DNA of 64,000 nt from Ceriagrion tenellum (Eukaryota > Arthropoda > Insecta > Odonata > Coenagrionidae). The position numbers were made by a program, and so were the translations under genes. Shown piece after piece: positions 39,033-50,139 of this stretch (position 1 is the first letter of the stretch; every line of letters starts with the position of its first letter). The notes beneath the pieces are model-generated. The model was not told the DNA's origin and made no database searches. It saw only the letters and a program-made list of their open reading frames with translations. The stretch is taken from positions 30,127,925 through 30,191,924 of the forward strand of contig OY720637.1 in NCBI GenBank assembly GCA_963169105.1, read 5' to 3'.

Positions 39033-41110
39033 GGAAGCACCTACGTAAATGGTGCACAGTGAATGCACGAATTTTATTCGAAGATATTACGTGCTTAAGA
39101 TCGGAGAATATAGAAATTATATAACGATGCCTTGTTAGCATTTCTGTCGTCATTTTTATCGCGTATATATCAAGCTTTATATTACCGAGATGTAGAAATA
39201 AAATGTTTCGGTAGAGAAGTATGTGTAATACAAAATTTACCTCAAATTACGTAGTGTTAGCTATGCCTTTTTTCTCTGACTAGTGGATCAGCGGATCTGG
39301 AATTGATTTCAGTGTTGAATTTCGTACATGTTTCTTCATCTTCGCTCTCTTTAGGATTCCGAAAATCATTCGTTATGAAATGGCACCGATAAAGAGGAAT
39401 TGTGTTCCGTAAGTAGCTAGACTAATTACCTTATTGTGTAGCTTCTCTTTAAGGTAAACACTTTTGTTTCGTTGAACTTAAAAAGTCTTATTTGATTTTG
39501 ATAATAAAACAGCGATTACAGTAAATGCAGATGAAGACATTTTATTGGCAATTTGCTGGATTAATGTCTCTAATAGAGGAAATTTCTCTCTCTTTATTAA
39601 CTTGATCTTCAATATCCTCAGATTTTAATCATTATTTTCTCCTAAGCTGTTCACTTATTCACGCCGTGGCCCTATCTATTTCCCAATAAGCTGGAAAAAC
39701 TGTAAGGGACGGGAGTGAAAACTTAAATTTCAATCCGTAGAACAAGGTCATCAGAGTGATTTTCTATGCATAAATTTACCTTAATGGTTTCATTCTTACC
39801 TAATAGTTGAAGGTTTAAAACATTAACTTAGTGCTTCAGTGATTTTTGTGAGCGACAGGCGATCCTGAATGATTATTCAAACTTTATCCTCAAACCTGCT
39901 CTAAGATCAGCTCTTTTCCTGGTTAGTTACATTGAAAAGATTATAAAATACCTTAGGAAAACGAGGTAAGAAACATACCTATTGGGTTCAATACTCTATT
40001 GGTGAATTGTGTTACCTGGAGCAGACTGTTGTCAATTGTGCTACTGCGTGGATTTTATTAGGCTAAGTGTAAAATTGACTTCATTACTATTTTAAAATCA
40101 TGTTTTAGCAGGTTAAATAAACTCATGATCCTCTTTCGTAAATACACCTACATCCAAATAGGTACCCTGGTTGTAAATTCATATACTTTCAAGAAGCTTG
40201 AGTTGGCATGGACATAGTTGTGTTTTGTGAAAAAATTCCGGAAAAAGAGGTAGGTACTCAGGAAATGTATATCGACATAAATTCCCAAAGGGACTTTCCT
40301 CTTATACTCTTTCGTGTCATATTTTCAAGCGGTGTCTCCCCGCTGGGACCATATTGGCGTGCGAATTGTCGGGTTAAATGTATAGTGGTCATTTGGCTCG
40401 AGGAGATCTTTAAGTGCGACTTCATCGACGGAAAAAGTGCGTAAAATGAATTCTTGCTCATGTTCTGCCTAGGGAGTGTCCGCTTCTGGTGCTTCCGCCG
40501 TCATCTGTTGAAACGGTCAACGCTTCCAGCAACCAGTCTATTAATGCGTCCCTTGCTCCAAGTGGTGCCGGTTTCTTCAGGAGGGGAAGTGCGTTGGATT
40601 CAAACGTTGCATTCCAGAGTTTTTGCATATTTAATCCCTCGCGGGGTGAACTCCCGGTTCTACCAGTTTTAAAAATGATCGCAGGCTTACTTGAAGGTCG
40701 CGAAGTAGAATCTGCCTTTGGGGATGGACGCTATGTTGCCTCAGTCATTTGATGTATCGTATAAGGATGTACATTATCGTGAAAATCCTGTGGTTTGATT
40801 TAGACTCGTAATTCTCGGTCATTGGATAACTATGAAGGTCGTAGAAGTCGAACAGGAAAGAGGGGAGAGGTAACCGAAGCCATTTTGGAGTCATAATTAT
40901 GTTTTCTCGTCGAAATTATGCGTTAATCACGTTATGGTTTATATTAATTTGATTTTTTTAAATTGTTTACATGTTTCTTTACTGTTTGGAGTTGTTATTT
41001 TCTTTGATTTTGTTCAATATTATGCTCGATGGTAGGTAATTTTCGATTCGTCAACTTTTGTATTAATATTTGTGTAAATACCTGGTTCCATCTCTCTTTG
41101 TTTTGTGTTG
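39033..41110. other. Long unassigned AT-rich stretch
   Basis: No transposon ends are recognised. A plus-strand frame at 40489-40752 (87 codons, Ser/Asn-rich start) lies in slightly GC-richer DNA but has no recognisable domain. A 78-codon frame at 40208-40444 is likewise unassigned. Confidence 0.35.
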
Positions 41111-41117
41111 CAAAGCC

Positions 41118-41175
41118 CTGAGGATGCCAATATAATTGGTGAAACGTTGGATGTGAGTTAAATACATGAATGACC
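41118..41175 (+). repeat. Hammerhead-like motif, well-formed stem
   Basis: CTGAGGATG, then the perfect stem CCAAT-ATA-ATTGG, then TGAAACGTTGG, followed by GAGTTAAATAC and a GAATATTAAAG end. It has the same architecture as 61638-61663 with a different stem sequence. Confidence 0.45.
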
Positions 41176-41334
41176 GAATATTAAAGAATCTTATTGTTAA
41201 CTACTACTCCAAAATCAATGTGTAATCTGAATAAGCTATGCGAATCTTAAAAATAATGTGAATGAGAAAATGTGATTGAGTTATAGCACAGTAATACGAT
41301 TAAAATGTTTTGTCTAATATATAATTGATATTAT

Positions 41335-41570
41335 TATTCATTCATTCATTGGTTGTTCAATTGGTCCAAAATTGGTTGACTCCAGCCCTCCACTCTCCCC
41401 TATCTAATGCTAGTTCCCTCACCTCCTGGTACCTCGTCATCCGTAACTCCGGAATATTTTACTGGTGGGAATTCCATCATGTCATATGTGGAATGCAGGG
41501 CTGCATGTTCTGGGGAGACTAATGTGGTGGTTTCCACCTTGCCTTCCACATTGCAGTGTATATGATTATT
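41335..41570 (-). mobile_element. Composite SINE with LINE-B 3' end (copy 2)
   Basis: Minus strand: GAAACCACCACATTAGTCTC, AGCCCTGCATTCCACATATG, AATATTCCGGAGTTACG, then GAGGTACCAGGAGGTGAGGG, AACTAGCATTAGATAGGG, GGAGGGCTGGAGTCAACC and an AATGAATGAATGAAT tail. The right part equals LINE-B 48975-49045 (YQEVRELALDREGWRA reading). Confidence 0.75.
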
Positions 41571-42210
41571 AATAATTATATATGATTCATTACAAGTTCT
41601 AAAGAAGAGTATGACTTAAGCTGAGATGAATAAGAATGAAACATGTTAATAGGGCCTTCAATTTGTAAAAGAAGCTACTGACTTCCAGTTGAAGCTGCTC
41701 TAACCGGTGGATTACTCAATGATGTATCCAGTTATTACCCTCGAAATTATTTTTATGACTTGCTGGTAGTCGATAGGTCATCATTAAACTGCATTTCCCG
41801 CTAGTGTTTTAATTATGTATTCACATCTCCTGTTTAACGGCGGGAGAAAAAATTGTTATGATATCGCTCGTTTCACTTGCTTTCATCTTGATCTAAGGAT
41901 TGATCTGAGGTTGGAAGAAATTTTTACCCAGTTGAGTCTTGAGTGCGGTGTCTGAAAAATCACCGCCGTATTTTACTGGGGTCGCTCTAGTAACATTCGT
42001 AAATTAGATGCGCCCACAGAATCTTTTTTCGGTGTTTTCCCTAACTTTCTTTTAAATCTCCGACTTTTCACGAGACTCATTGCTTGCGAAATATTGCAAT
42101 TGTCGGTTACGTAGAAATCACTGAAGCATTTGATGATTACCTGGGTTAAACTTGTTTTCACGTAGTGCACTGGACATCTCGGTCTAAAAACTTGAATATC
42201 TTTAGTTTGT
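41571..42210. other. Unassigned; LINE-A 3'-UTR-like scrap near 41630-41715
   Basis: GAATGAAACATGTTAATAGG and CTGCTCTAACCGGTGGATT recall the LINE-A 3' UTR landmark. The remainder is featureless. Confidence 0.35.
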
Positions 42211-42214
42211 ACGG

Positions 42215-42345
42215 TTATTTCGGGGAGGCGTCCGACAACTAAGGCCATTCTTATCGTTTTCTAAATGGGTGGGTAGGTTGGTTGGAAGGGAAATGTTTAT
42301 TTAGGAGCTGAGGGAGGGTTGAGGTAAACTTGACCACGAGGTCCA
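42215..42345 (-). repeat. SINE S2 fragment
   Basis: Plus-strand GGTTATTTCGGGGAGGCGTC and CGACAACTAAGGCCATTC match the reversed S2 end (ATTTGGGGAGGCGACCGACA in the 24262 copy). Confidence 0.5.
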
Positions 42346-42516
42346 CAGGTTAAAATACAACCTGATCCTTTATATCGCCTTTCATCTGCACTTCCCAAAT
42401 ATTTAGTCTGGACTAAGGATTTCCTCGTGGATGCTCAAAGAATGCCTAATTACCCACCTCTGCAGCACTTGTTTTTCTGTGCCGTTTGTGTCGGGTTAAT
42501 ATCGTCCAGCAATGAT

Positions 42517-42571
42517 TTTGATTCTTTATCTCTGGCTACGCAAATTTTAATTCTTTATCTCTGGCTACGAA
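42517..42571. repeat. 27-bp tandem duplication
   Basis: GATTCTTTATCTCTGGCTACG is followed 27 bases later by AATTCTTTATCTCTGGCTACG. It is perfect apart from the first base. Confidence 0.85.
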
Positions 42572-43139
42572 TATTTTATTGCAGTATTAGGTTTTACTTT
42601 CTCGCTCAAAATATCTCCTCTGACAATCTCTTTCTCATTTATCGACGCACCTCTACGTAACCCAGAACTCTTTAACAATTGACTTACAAATAAAGAAACA
42701 AGTGACAAAATATGTTGATTCTTGTTCGTATCATTCATTTTTCCATTTATTTATATTTGGCCGTAAAATGGACAAATTTTCGACTAACATGGTTATCCCC
42801 TGCCTGACGAAGATACTGCGCGCCAAGTGTCATCATTTGTCCCACTCAGAATGTCACGAGCAGTCGCCAGGCGGCGCCGCTGTGTCGTGCTTTGGGTGCA
42901 CGCATTCCGTTCTCACGGTCATTTGCCTACCTTGAGGCATTCTCGGAGCTCCTTGGCAACGGTAGAGCTCATTAAATTATCAAACTCAAATAACGCGACT
43001 CATGCCCCTGGGTGCCATTTCCTATGGGTGTATTTTTTCGTCAAGCAAGACACTTTAAATCGATCAACGTGATAAACAAATTTGTATGCGAAAAAACGAA
43101 CGTGAAAAAAATATTGTTCATTTATTCATTCTAGTAATC
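42572..43139. other. Unassigned; GC-rich patch at 42800-42970
   Basis: CpG-rich sequence with CAGGCGGCGCCGCTGTG and CCTTGGCAACGG (an RFX-like half site). There are two overlapping frames in different phases. It may be a small regulatory patch. Confidence 0.25.
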
Positions 43140-43560
43140 TATCGGTAAAAGGTTGGTTTATCGAAAGGCTGAGAAAATCCTCCCGATTTTTAATCGTAAA
43201 GGGCCTTATCTACGTCTATTATTTATGTCTTCATGCACACTTAGTTCTTGCCCTTTTTCAATACGTCCATGAAACCTATTCTCTTCCGTCCCCTTCCCCG
43301 TTTTCCTACATCCTTTACGGCCTTGAACAACCCGTCTTCCCTAAAATACTTTCTCCAGCCGCCTAACTTAATTCCTTCTCATGTCATCTGAAAGTTTCCT
43401 TTCATCACCCGCCATACCAAGAACTTCCTCGTTTGTATTACTTTCCATCCACCGCACCCTCTCCATTCTCATCCTACCCACATCTCGAAATTCTGCAGGC
43501 AGTTGAAATATTTACTGCCTTGAAAGAAAGGCTCTATCCGCTCGTTTAATTTAAGACTAT
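43140..43560 (-). pseudogene. LINE-A C-terminal fragment
   Basis: Minus-strand pieces match RMRMERVRWMESNTNEEVLG-like, MAGDERKL-like, SRKYFREDGLFKAVKDVGKR-like, GRGRKRIGFMDVLKKGKN-like parts of LINE-A, with multiple shifts. The 3' UTR resembles 25665 and 33445. Confidence 0.75.
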
Positions 43561-44374
43561 CTGAATCAATTCGGCATCTGATTGAAGCGTTGTTGAAGAG
43601 TTCTGTCCTCTCCTTCAACCCGGAAAATGCAACTGCCCTTTAGGACTGTGTCGGTTCAAAATAATACTTAAGGTTGGGTTGTTGAAGGAAGGCGTGGCGA
43701 AGGAAAAGCGTTTTCTTTTGATACGCGTCAGCATTAAAGTTATCAGCGGCTGTTGGGAGTGCTAACCTACAGAAAAACGTAAGCCTCATTCTTTCATTGT
43801 TGAGCTCTGCTCTACCTGTGCGGAGACGATTCCCTAACAATAGTTTTTGTGCCTACATACTGGCGCACCTTTTTTTCTGATTCTGAAGTCTCCCGAGTCA
43901 CGATCTCATTGCCTTACTTCAATTCCCTTCCCTCTACAAGCGTTTTTAATTCAGAAATTTAAATTTTAGAAAGTTAATGGTGGATTTTTTTCTTAATTTT
44001 ACTTGGTTTTAAGTTTACTGAAAATTATAAATAATATGTCTTTAAAATTTCTTATTTTAAATTTTCAATTAACGAAACATTGGAGGGAATAAGGCAGTAA
44101 ATAATAGTTATTTTCGTGTATTCTCCCATCGCGGGTATTTGTTTTGATAAACACTCCCCGGGCTTTAACATGTGAATGAAGAAAACAGAGCAATTGCATA
44201 TGATTATCGTTGAACGCGGGCATGCGTCGTGACATTTCCCTGATGAAATTGTGGAATATTCCCTCGGAAAATGTCAACTTAGTAAAGTGATTTGTTTGAT
44301 ATATCCGCGAAAAATGTCAGACGTTACGTCTTGAAGAGATATTCTGGTGATGAAAGCATTATCTTGGGTCTTTG
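43561..44374. other. Unassigned AT-rich DNA
   Basis: No recognisable feature. Confidence 0.5.
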
Positions 44375-44560
44375 GGGCCGGGTTGGTGTAGATATAGCTT
44401 GTCTGCCTTATTGCCCGGGTACGTACCTCGGCAGTGCCGGATAGTTTTCTGTGTCGTCCCTATTCGTAATTGAGTAATGGGTTAGATTTGGTACTTCCAT
44501 TGTAACACTTAGAAGGTACAGTCACTTAAGCCACGAAGTCAGTTCAACGTTCCCTCCGAC
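44375..44560 (+). mobile_element. Degenerate tRNA-derived SINE (S2-like)
   Basis: GGGCCGGGTTGGTGTAGATA and TAGCTTGTCTGCC look like a box A region. The box B is damaged (CCCGGGTACGTACCTCGG). Downstream parts (GGTACAGTCACTTAAGCC) are only loosely similar. Confidence 0.4.
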
Positions 44561-45685
44561 AGACTAACAAGGAACACTCACTCAATCGTACGCAACCAAT
44601 TTCGTCCAGTTTTGGCAGGACGGTAGTATAGAGCTTAGAGCATGTATACAATGAAGGACGTGTGCAATCCTTCCTATGTATTCATTATGAGTCCAGACAA
44701 GGCTGGAACATGAGACGCCAAACATGGCAACCGCTTGATTTATGTACGCATGAGCCTCGAGAATATGTATGAGAAATCAATCATAAAAAATAAGTGTTTT
44801 AAAGAAATTTAATCATGATGTGTTGTTGTTCGGCATTCAATTGCCCGGAAAAATCGAAGAAAAACGATTTATCGTTTTACAAGTATGTTTTACGAAACGT
44901 GCTGGTGATAAATGATTCATATTTTTTTAGAAGGGTGTCTCAAATGTTTCATGCTGTAGCTTTTGTCTTTGTCATTTATTAGCATACCACTGGCTTTTGA
45001 TTTTAACATATTGAAGGTATTTTTCATCTGCAGTTGAGGCAGGTGCGTACTCTTTGGGTAGATGGAGATCTCAGTGCGTCTACAAAATCTGGATTTTACG
45101 AATTCTCAAACTTAAAGCCATTTGCATTCGTATTCAAGGCTATGAACGTTTCAAAGGGTTTTTTGGTGGAAGGATATCTGATTGAAATTCTTGTATTCCT
45201 CCTTTCTACCTATTCAAGTCGATTATTAATTGAATCGCGCGATGAACTACCGTGAAACCCCTTTTAACGACCAACCCTCTCAACGACCATTTTTTCTGCG
45301 GAACCGTCGTTGGTCGCTTAATTCAGGTTTCACTGTATGTTCATGTCGAATTAATATCTGTTGAAATTTCCCAGGAGCTACTAAATTATGAGGAAATAAA
45401 CGCCATCTGCATAGACTTTAACAAACAGTCTCTTCAAGACGTTTTCCATTTTTTTTCAAATCAGCCGCCCGTTCATTTGCATGATATGTACTCCTAGAAA
45501 CTGAACTCCTGACCACCCCTCTTAACGGCCATTTTATTATTATTATTACATTGATATTGGAATTAGACATTGTCTGGTGGTAATTTAACATTAGTTTAGG
45601 CGTAAGTAATAATGACAAATTTTTAAAAAAGTACGTATATCTACATAAAACATCAGACACTCCTCTCTTTTTTATGAATATCATT
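44561..45685. other. Unassigned AT-rich DNA
   Basis: No recognised element. AACCCCTTTTAACGACCAACC and CTCAACGACC near 45256-45290, with GGTCGCTTAATTCAGGTTTC nearby and CCCCTCTTAACGGCCATTTT at 45518, are internally repetitive. Confidence 0.35.
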
Positions 45686-45689
45686 TTTA

Positions 45690-46145
45690 AAAATATTTAT
45701 TCATTCCTTGGTAATGGATTCGGGAATTTTCCTGGTAATTGATTCCATTTAAAGACCCCGCGATTTAAGGAGTATTTGGTAGCATTCTCGTTTTTTGCCT
45801 CCTTAATTTGAGTTTTAGCGGGTGGTCATTTTTTCCCACAAAATTTGGTGGTTCCAGCCTCTTCTCCAATGCCAACCAGACTTGTTGTTTTGAATAACAT
45901 TTAAACATTCCCAATAGCCTATTTACATTTCTTATATCTTGCAGTGGACCACAATTCCTCTAACATGCTAACACTATCTGTATTTTTATGTTTCCCCAAA
46001 ACGTACCTTTCTGCCTTCCTTTGGACCTTTTCCAAGCTCTTTGCCTTCCCCTTATCATGAGGATCCTAGACATTCATGGCATACTCAAGCATTGGTCTAA
46101 CAATAGTGAAATATGCCAGCTCTTTCAGGTAAATACCCTTATTTT
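45690..46145 (-). pseudogene. CR1/Jockey-group LINE C-terminal fragment
   Basis: Minus strand: KGIYLKELAYFTIVRPMLEY, a stop, DPHDKGKAKSLEKVQRKAER, LGKHKNTDSVSMLEELWSTA, LFKTTSLVGIG, PPAKTQIKEAKNENATKYSL, VFKWNQLPGKFPNPLPRNE. The series LAYFTIVRPMLEYA..., SLEKVQRKAERYV, LFKI..GLVGI and KYSFFPRTV.WNQLP-type motifs is the standard C-terminal end of CR1/Jockey-group polyproteins. Two or three shifts and stops are present and the RT core is missing. It is a different family from the hairpin-tailed elements. Confidence 0.85.
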
Positions 46146-46975
46146 ATTCTGAAATGACAGTATATCGAGCTTTTATAGTTAGAATTCGTAGTTGATGGGC
46201 GTGGCGTTTATGTTTTCTGAACGCTTAACCTGTTTCTTATCCCTCTTCTAATAACGGCAAGCTTAGATTTAAAAGCTTCCATGAATGGATCTTCCTCCAG
46301 ACTTTATATTTAATTCTTCCCGAAGTGTCGTAATGTTTCATGCTCTAGATGATGTCCAAATATTCTTCCTCACCTTGAACAATAAATACCTGTTAAAATA
46401 TTAAAATAAATGCAAGCGTCTCTTAATTGCCTCAAATCCTAAATAATTGCAAATTATTTCGCTAAGGGAAAAATTGAGATTTTAAGGCTTTTTTGTAGTC
46501 TTTAGTTTCTTGAACATTGCTCCAACTTATGACAACTTCTTATGTTTATTATTTAAGATATTTGAATCCATTTGGCCCTGTATTCTTGGTATATGTTTAG
46601 TGAAACACCTCACGACCATGGCTGCTATTCCTGGGTTGTTTGAGTGAAGGAAATGAACGATCCTGTGAATGGGTTTATACGTTAATGGCACCCGAAGATA
46701 ATAAATAACTGTCACAACGCTGCAGTATTCTGATTTGCAGGAATGTTTTTTTTTTCCTCGAAGCCCATGGTTTTCCTGGTTGACTACTGGCGCTTATGTT
46801 ATTTTGCTTTTTCATGTTTTATAAAATAATTGATCTTATTCTTTTCCCTGTCATCTGTCTAATGTGTGTTGGTATAGATTGAAGGAACACCGTGTTTTTA
46901 AAGTGCAAGCACTTCTTTTTGCGTCCCTGTCATGCTCTACATTTCCTTTGCCTCTGTCGCCCTTCCGCTGTGTGA
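46146..46975. other. Unassigned AT-rich DNA
   Basis: No recognisable feature. Confidence 0.5.
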
Positions 46976-46979
46976 GGAA

Positions 46980-47262
46980 TTTCTCACGGTCCCCTGCGGA
47001 AACAAAAGAATTGCGATTGTGCGGCATGCCAGCGGATAGTATTCGTTTCTTCCCGCCGTTTTTAACCCCTCTCCTCCCGATTCCTGTCTTAATTCGCCGC
47101 ATTCCCGCTGCTAGACTTCCGTGCCAAACCTTCCCACGCACCAGCTCGATTCTCTGCCGAGAGCAGCGCTTTCCAGCCGCGGCGGAACTCGGCCGAACCA
47201 GCAAACACAGTGCGAGTGAGAGAGCTTTTGAACTTGGAGATTCGTATTCGGTGGCGCGAATC
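46980..47262. promoter_or_regulatory. CpG-rich patch, possible promoter
   Basis: GC-rich block (TTCCAGCCGCGGCGGAACTC, AATTCGCCGCATTCCCGC) with an initiator-like ACACAGTGCGAGTGAGAG near 47205. Long frames occur on both strands over the same bases (46864-47268 plus; 46851-47321 minus), as expected from composition, so neither is annotated as a gene. Confidence 0.25.
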
Positions 47263-47765
47263 CTGTGAGGGTACATTTCCCTGTTCCCTCTATCTCGTTC
47301 CCGCGGATTTCTTTCTCGCAAAAAAATCTTATGTGAATTCTGGTTCTTCGAGGAATACTTGAAATGAGCCCTTCCGTTGATTGATGTCGTTGCGGAGAGT
47401 TTACGAGAAATCCCACCACGGAAGTGAAGTGTGAGAAGATTTTTATAGGCTCTTCCCTATGTAGGTGGGACTGATATCCCGCAATTAAAACCCTATTCAT
47501 CCATATCCCCTGTATCCAGACGCTGTTTCTCCGAGTCGTACAGTAATTAAACTCCCAGTAAAATTACGAATAGTGTCCATTGTTTTTCACTAGTTGAAAA
47601 ACCTGCAGAAAGTGGCTAAAATATTGGCGAAATAGCCAAAATAATAATCTATGAAGTGAATTATACAATAGAAATGTGCGGTATTTTATTTTAAGAAAAC
47701 AATATATAAGTACGGCAAACAATGTGTAGTAACTAAATTTCCAAGACATCTTTGTGTACAATGTG
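47263..47765. other. Unassigned AT-rich DNA
   Basis: No recognisable feature. Confidence 0.5.
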
Positions 47766-47955
47766 GAGGGCACTTCAAGTGGAGTACTCCGTCTGTCGGA
47801 TTAGACGTTAAGCCGTGGTCCCCTTGGCGCCTTTCGTTAAGAGCAGGCTAATGTCGACGCCGGGTTTCTATCCACCCTTCCTCCCTTACCTGTCACCTAT
47901 GGCGCAAATGACCTTAGCCGTCGGTCGCCTCCCCAAATATCCAATCCAATCTTTG
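47766..47955 (+). mobile_element. SINE S2, 3' two-thirds
   Basis: GGAGGGCACTTCAAGTGGAG, CTCCGTCTGTCGGATTAGAC, GTTAAGCCGTGGTCCCCTTG, GCGCCTTTCGTTAAGAGCAG, CCTCCCTTACCTGTCACC, GCCGTCGGTCGCCTCCCCAA. This aligns with 24262-24440 reversed. The tRNA-like head is missing (5' truncation). Confidence 0.8.
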
Positions 47956-48560
47956 TGTACAACATGTTCGGTGTACCCGGCGGAGTTCTTACTGAACTGT
48001 TTCCGTTGTGATACGTAAATTTAAAAATAATAATTAATGCAGGTGTAAGTTAGCGGAGATCGTACATGCAGAGTCATCTACATGCCGCCACAACAATTAT
48101 CAACTACTTAATAGGTGTTGTGGCGGCATGTAGATGACTCTGCGTACATGGAAACTCGCTCGCCATCTATTGGCGCTAATCTGTGTCAATAAACTGAGCA
48201 ACTTATTCTTATGTTCGTACGCGTTCGTAGCTTTTTATGTAGTAGATTTTAATTTCCGATTTATTGGAAAAAAACGTCTGTTGATTTTAATGGTAATCCT
48301 TTTGTGCTACCCTTGAATTTTGACCATTTTGATGCTTCAACATAAGTTTTCTATGAATGCACATCTGTCTACAACTTTAAAATAATTTTTGAAAGCTTTA
48401 ATCGTTCAATAGTCACGGAATCTAGCTTGTATATAAATTGATAGGCAAGAAAATGTTCGATAGCTTGTTGTTAAACAAGTTTGTACCGTGAAGTTGTGTA
48501 TTCATAAATTTGCGTCGCTTTTGTCTCTATTATTCCGTCACGCTGCCAGCCTTTAGTTGT
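47956..48560. other. Unassigned DNA around a strong hairpin
   Basis: Apart from the hairpin at 48062-48147 nothing is recognised. Confidence 0.45.
48062..48147. repeat. 86-bp hairpin with 32-bp stem
   Basis: GCAGAGTCATCTACATGCCG / CCACAACA pairs perfectly with TGTTGTGG / CGGCATGTAGATGACTCTGC. GTAC extends the stem across a two-base bulge. The loop is 20 bases. It could be a palindromic MITE core or a miRNA-like or hairpin-siRNA precursor. Confidence 0.8.
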
Positions 48561-48577
48561 CCTGAGTAGTACGGTAT

Positions 48578-48788
48578 CCAGGTCAAACCTAGCGTCAAAA
48601 TTGCAGAATTTAAGAATAGAATTTTGGAGGCATTAGGTGTTTGCCCATGTAATGCTGTGTCTTTTAAATGCTTATCCAAACCAACGTAAGGGATTGAACA
48701 CCCTGAGTTGGCGAAGGGGCTTTTAGTTCACCACAGTCCCTCTTTATCCAGCTATTGGAAGAAACAGATTGCTCAATTGAGGCTTTAA
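48578..48788 (+). pseudogene. Possible coding relic, unrecognised
   Basis: One plus-strand frame reads VKPSVKIAEFKNRILEALGV, CPCNAVSFKCLSKP, a stop, GIEHPELAKGLLVHHSPSLS, SYWKKQIAQLRL, then a stop. The composition looks like decayed protein-coding DNA rather than random AT-rich sequence. I cannot name a family, and a transposon origin is most likely. It lies directly upstream of LINE-B. Confidence 0.25.
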
Positions 48789-48819
48789 GTCTGGCATTAG
48801 TAATCTTGGGAGTGAAAAA

Positions 48820-49055
48820 TATTGGTGAAGTGTGCATACACTCTTGGGGCACACTCTGAGACACATTAGGTTTGTGAAGGACGTAATTGAAGGTAAATTA
48901 GAGGGAAAAGTCCCCAAAGGAAGACCAAGGGATAAGTTCATGGACCAAATAAAGAGGAAAGTACTTAGGAATAGATACCAGGAGGTAAGGGAACTAGCAT
49001 TAGATAGGGAAGGATGGAGGGCTGCAGTCATCCAATCTAAGGATTGAACGACCAA
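48820..49055 (+). pseudogene. LINE-B C-terminal fragment (71-codon open frame)
   Basis: LLGHTLRHIRFVKDVIEGKL, EGKVPKGRPRDKFMDQIKRK, YQEVRELALDREGWRAAVIQ, SKD, then a stop at 49045. Near the end GACCAATGATGATGCAT marks the LINE-B tail with its (ATG)n repeats. The C-terminal frame is intact but the element is severely 5'-truncated. The minus-strand frame 48744-49055 is its shadow. Confidence 0.85.
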
Positions 49056-49438
49056 TGATGATGCATATATTTGTGCCCTTTCATATTTTCATCCTTATCT
49101 TTCGCTTCACGTATATTACAATGAGAAGCGCGTAATGTTAACGTTCACTGTTATTCGTTTGCAACATACGATCATAGTGAATGTGTTGTGTGCATTTTCA
49201 ATTGCATGTGATTGCTGAATCTGTCCATGTAATGGTGAATTACTTGTCGATTGTCAATAGTCATGTTTATTGTGTTAGAATTATAATAATGCTCTCTCGC
49301 CCTGCGGAAGAGTATTTGGAATTGATTTTTGTCAATGATTTTCAATGCATAGAAATAATTGCATGATCACGAGAAAAAAGTTGTTTGTATGAAAGAGTTT
49401 GTGGCGTAACTTTGTGGAAATATTGTATATCCATATCG
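49056..49438. other. Unassigned AT-rich DNA
   Basis: No recognisable feature. Confidence 0.5.
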
Positions 49439-49607
49439 GTAAAAATGAGATAACTCGATAGTAATTTCCACACCGTTTTAATAAAATCCGACCATGGTTT
49501 CGACACTTCATGTCATAATTAAGGAACACCTGGCATAAAGTGTTGCAACAATGGTCTGTTTTCATGTGTGGAAATAACTATCGAGTTACCTATTTCATTT
49601 TTACTAA
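49439..49607. mobile_element. Palindromic Penelope-like element
   Basis: The arms GGTAAAAATGAGATAACTCG and CGAGTTACCTATTTCATTTT pair, then TAGTAATTTCCACAC with GTGTGGAAATAACTA. GACCATGGTTTCGACACTTC is mirrored as GTGTTGCAACAATGGTC. The CGAAACCATGGTC end is the same as in the 114-bp insertion at 61617, so both belong to one family. Confidence 0.65.
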
Positions 49608-50139
49608 TATGGAAAAAAGTTGCTCGTACTGGATGGTAATGTACTTCCGATAAATTAATATTTTTAAATCATGGTTTATAAAACTTTGGATACGGGTTAT
49701 AAAACTTAGGATGTTTAGATCATCTTGACACGTTTCAAATTTGCTTTTCATCGTAAGCTGTATTGACGAATTCTTTTAGTGCTAAGAAATTAAGCTAAGC
49801 CTCTTAAGAAGTTTCCGTTTCTTAGAAATCCGCGGTGAAGCCCTACGCTTGGGGACCTCCCCTGAGTGCCACGAGGAATTTTAATGAATCTGCGAGGGAA
49901 TAATGTTGATATTCCTTAAAAATAACTCGGAATGCTGAGGGATTTTGCGGTTTTCCCCTTGAACAATGATGTTTCTGAAGGAAATTCTCTCTTAGAAGAT
50001 ACTCTATTTGCTATAGACTTCAGCTCAATTTTCTCTGCATTAATGCTATGGAGAGACAGCTGTCATTGATGTTCTTACTACATGGAGTTCTGCTGGAAAA
50101 TATCACTCACCTTAGGAATTCTCTCTCTTGGAGATCGTT
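49608..50139. other. Unassigned AT-rich DNA
   Basis: No recognisable feature. Confidence 0.5.

Noticed and set aside
46126..46134. CTTTCAG/GTAAAT as a second recursive splice site
   Set aside because: The pyrimidine tract is short, and the sequence is the antisense of a conserved LINE coding segment, so the match is explained by the retrotransposon.
46851..47321. 156-codon minus and 134-codon plus frames overlapping each other
   Set aside because: Both frames cover the same CpG-rich bases and neither has coding character. They are best explained by the scarcity of stop codons in GC-rich DNA.
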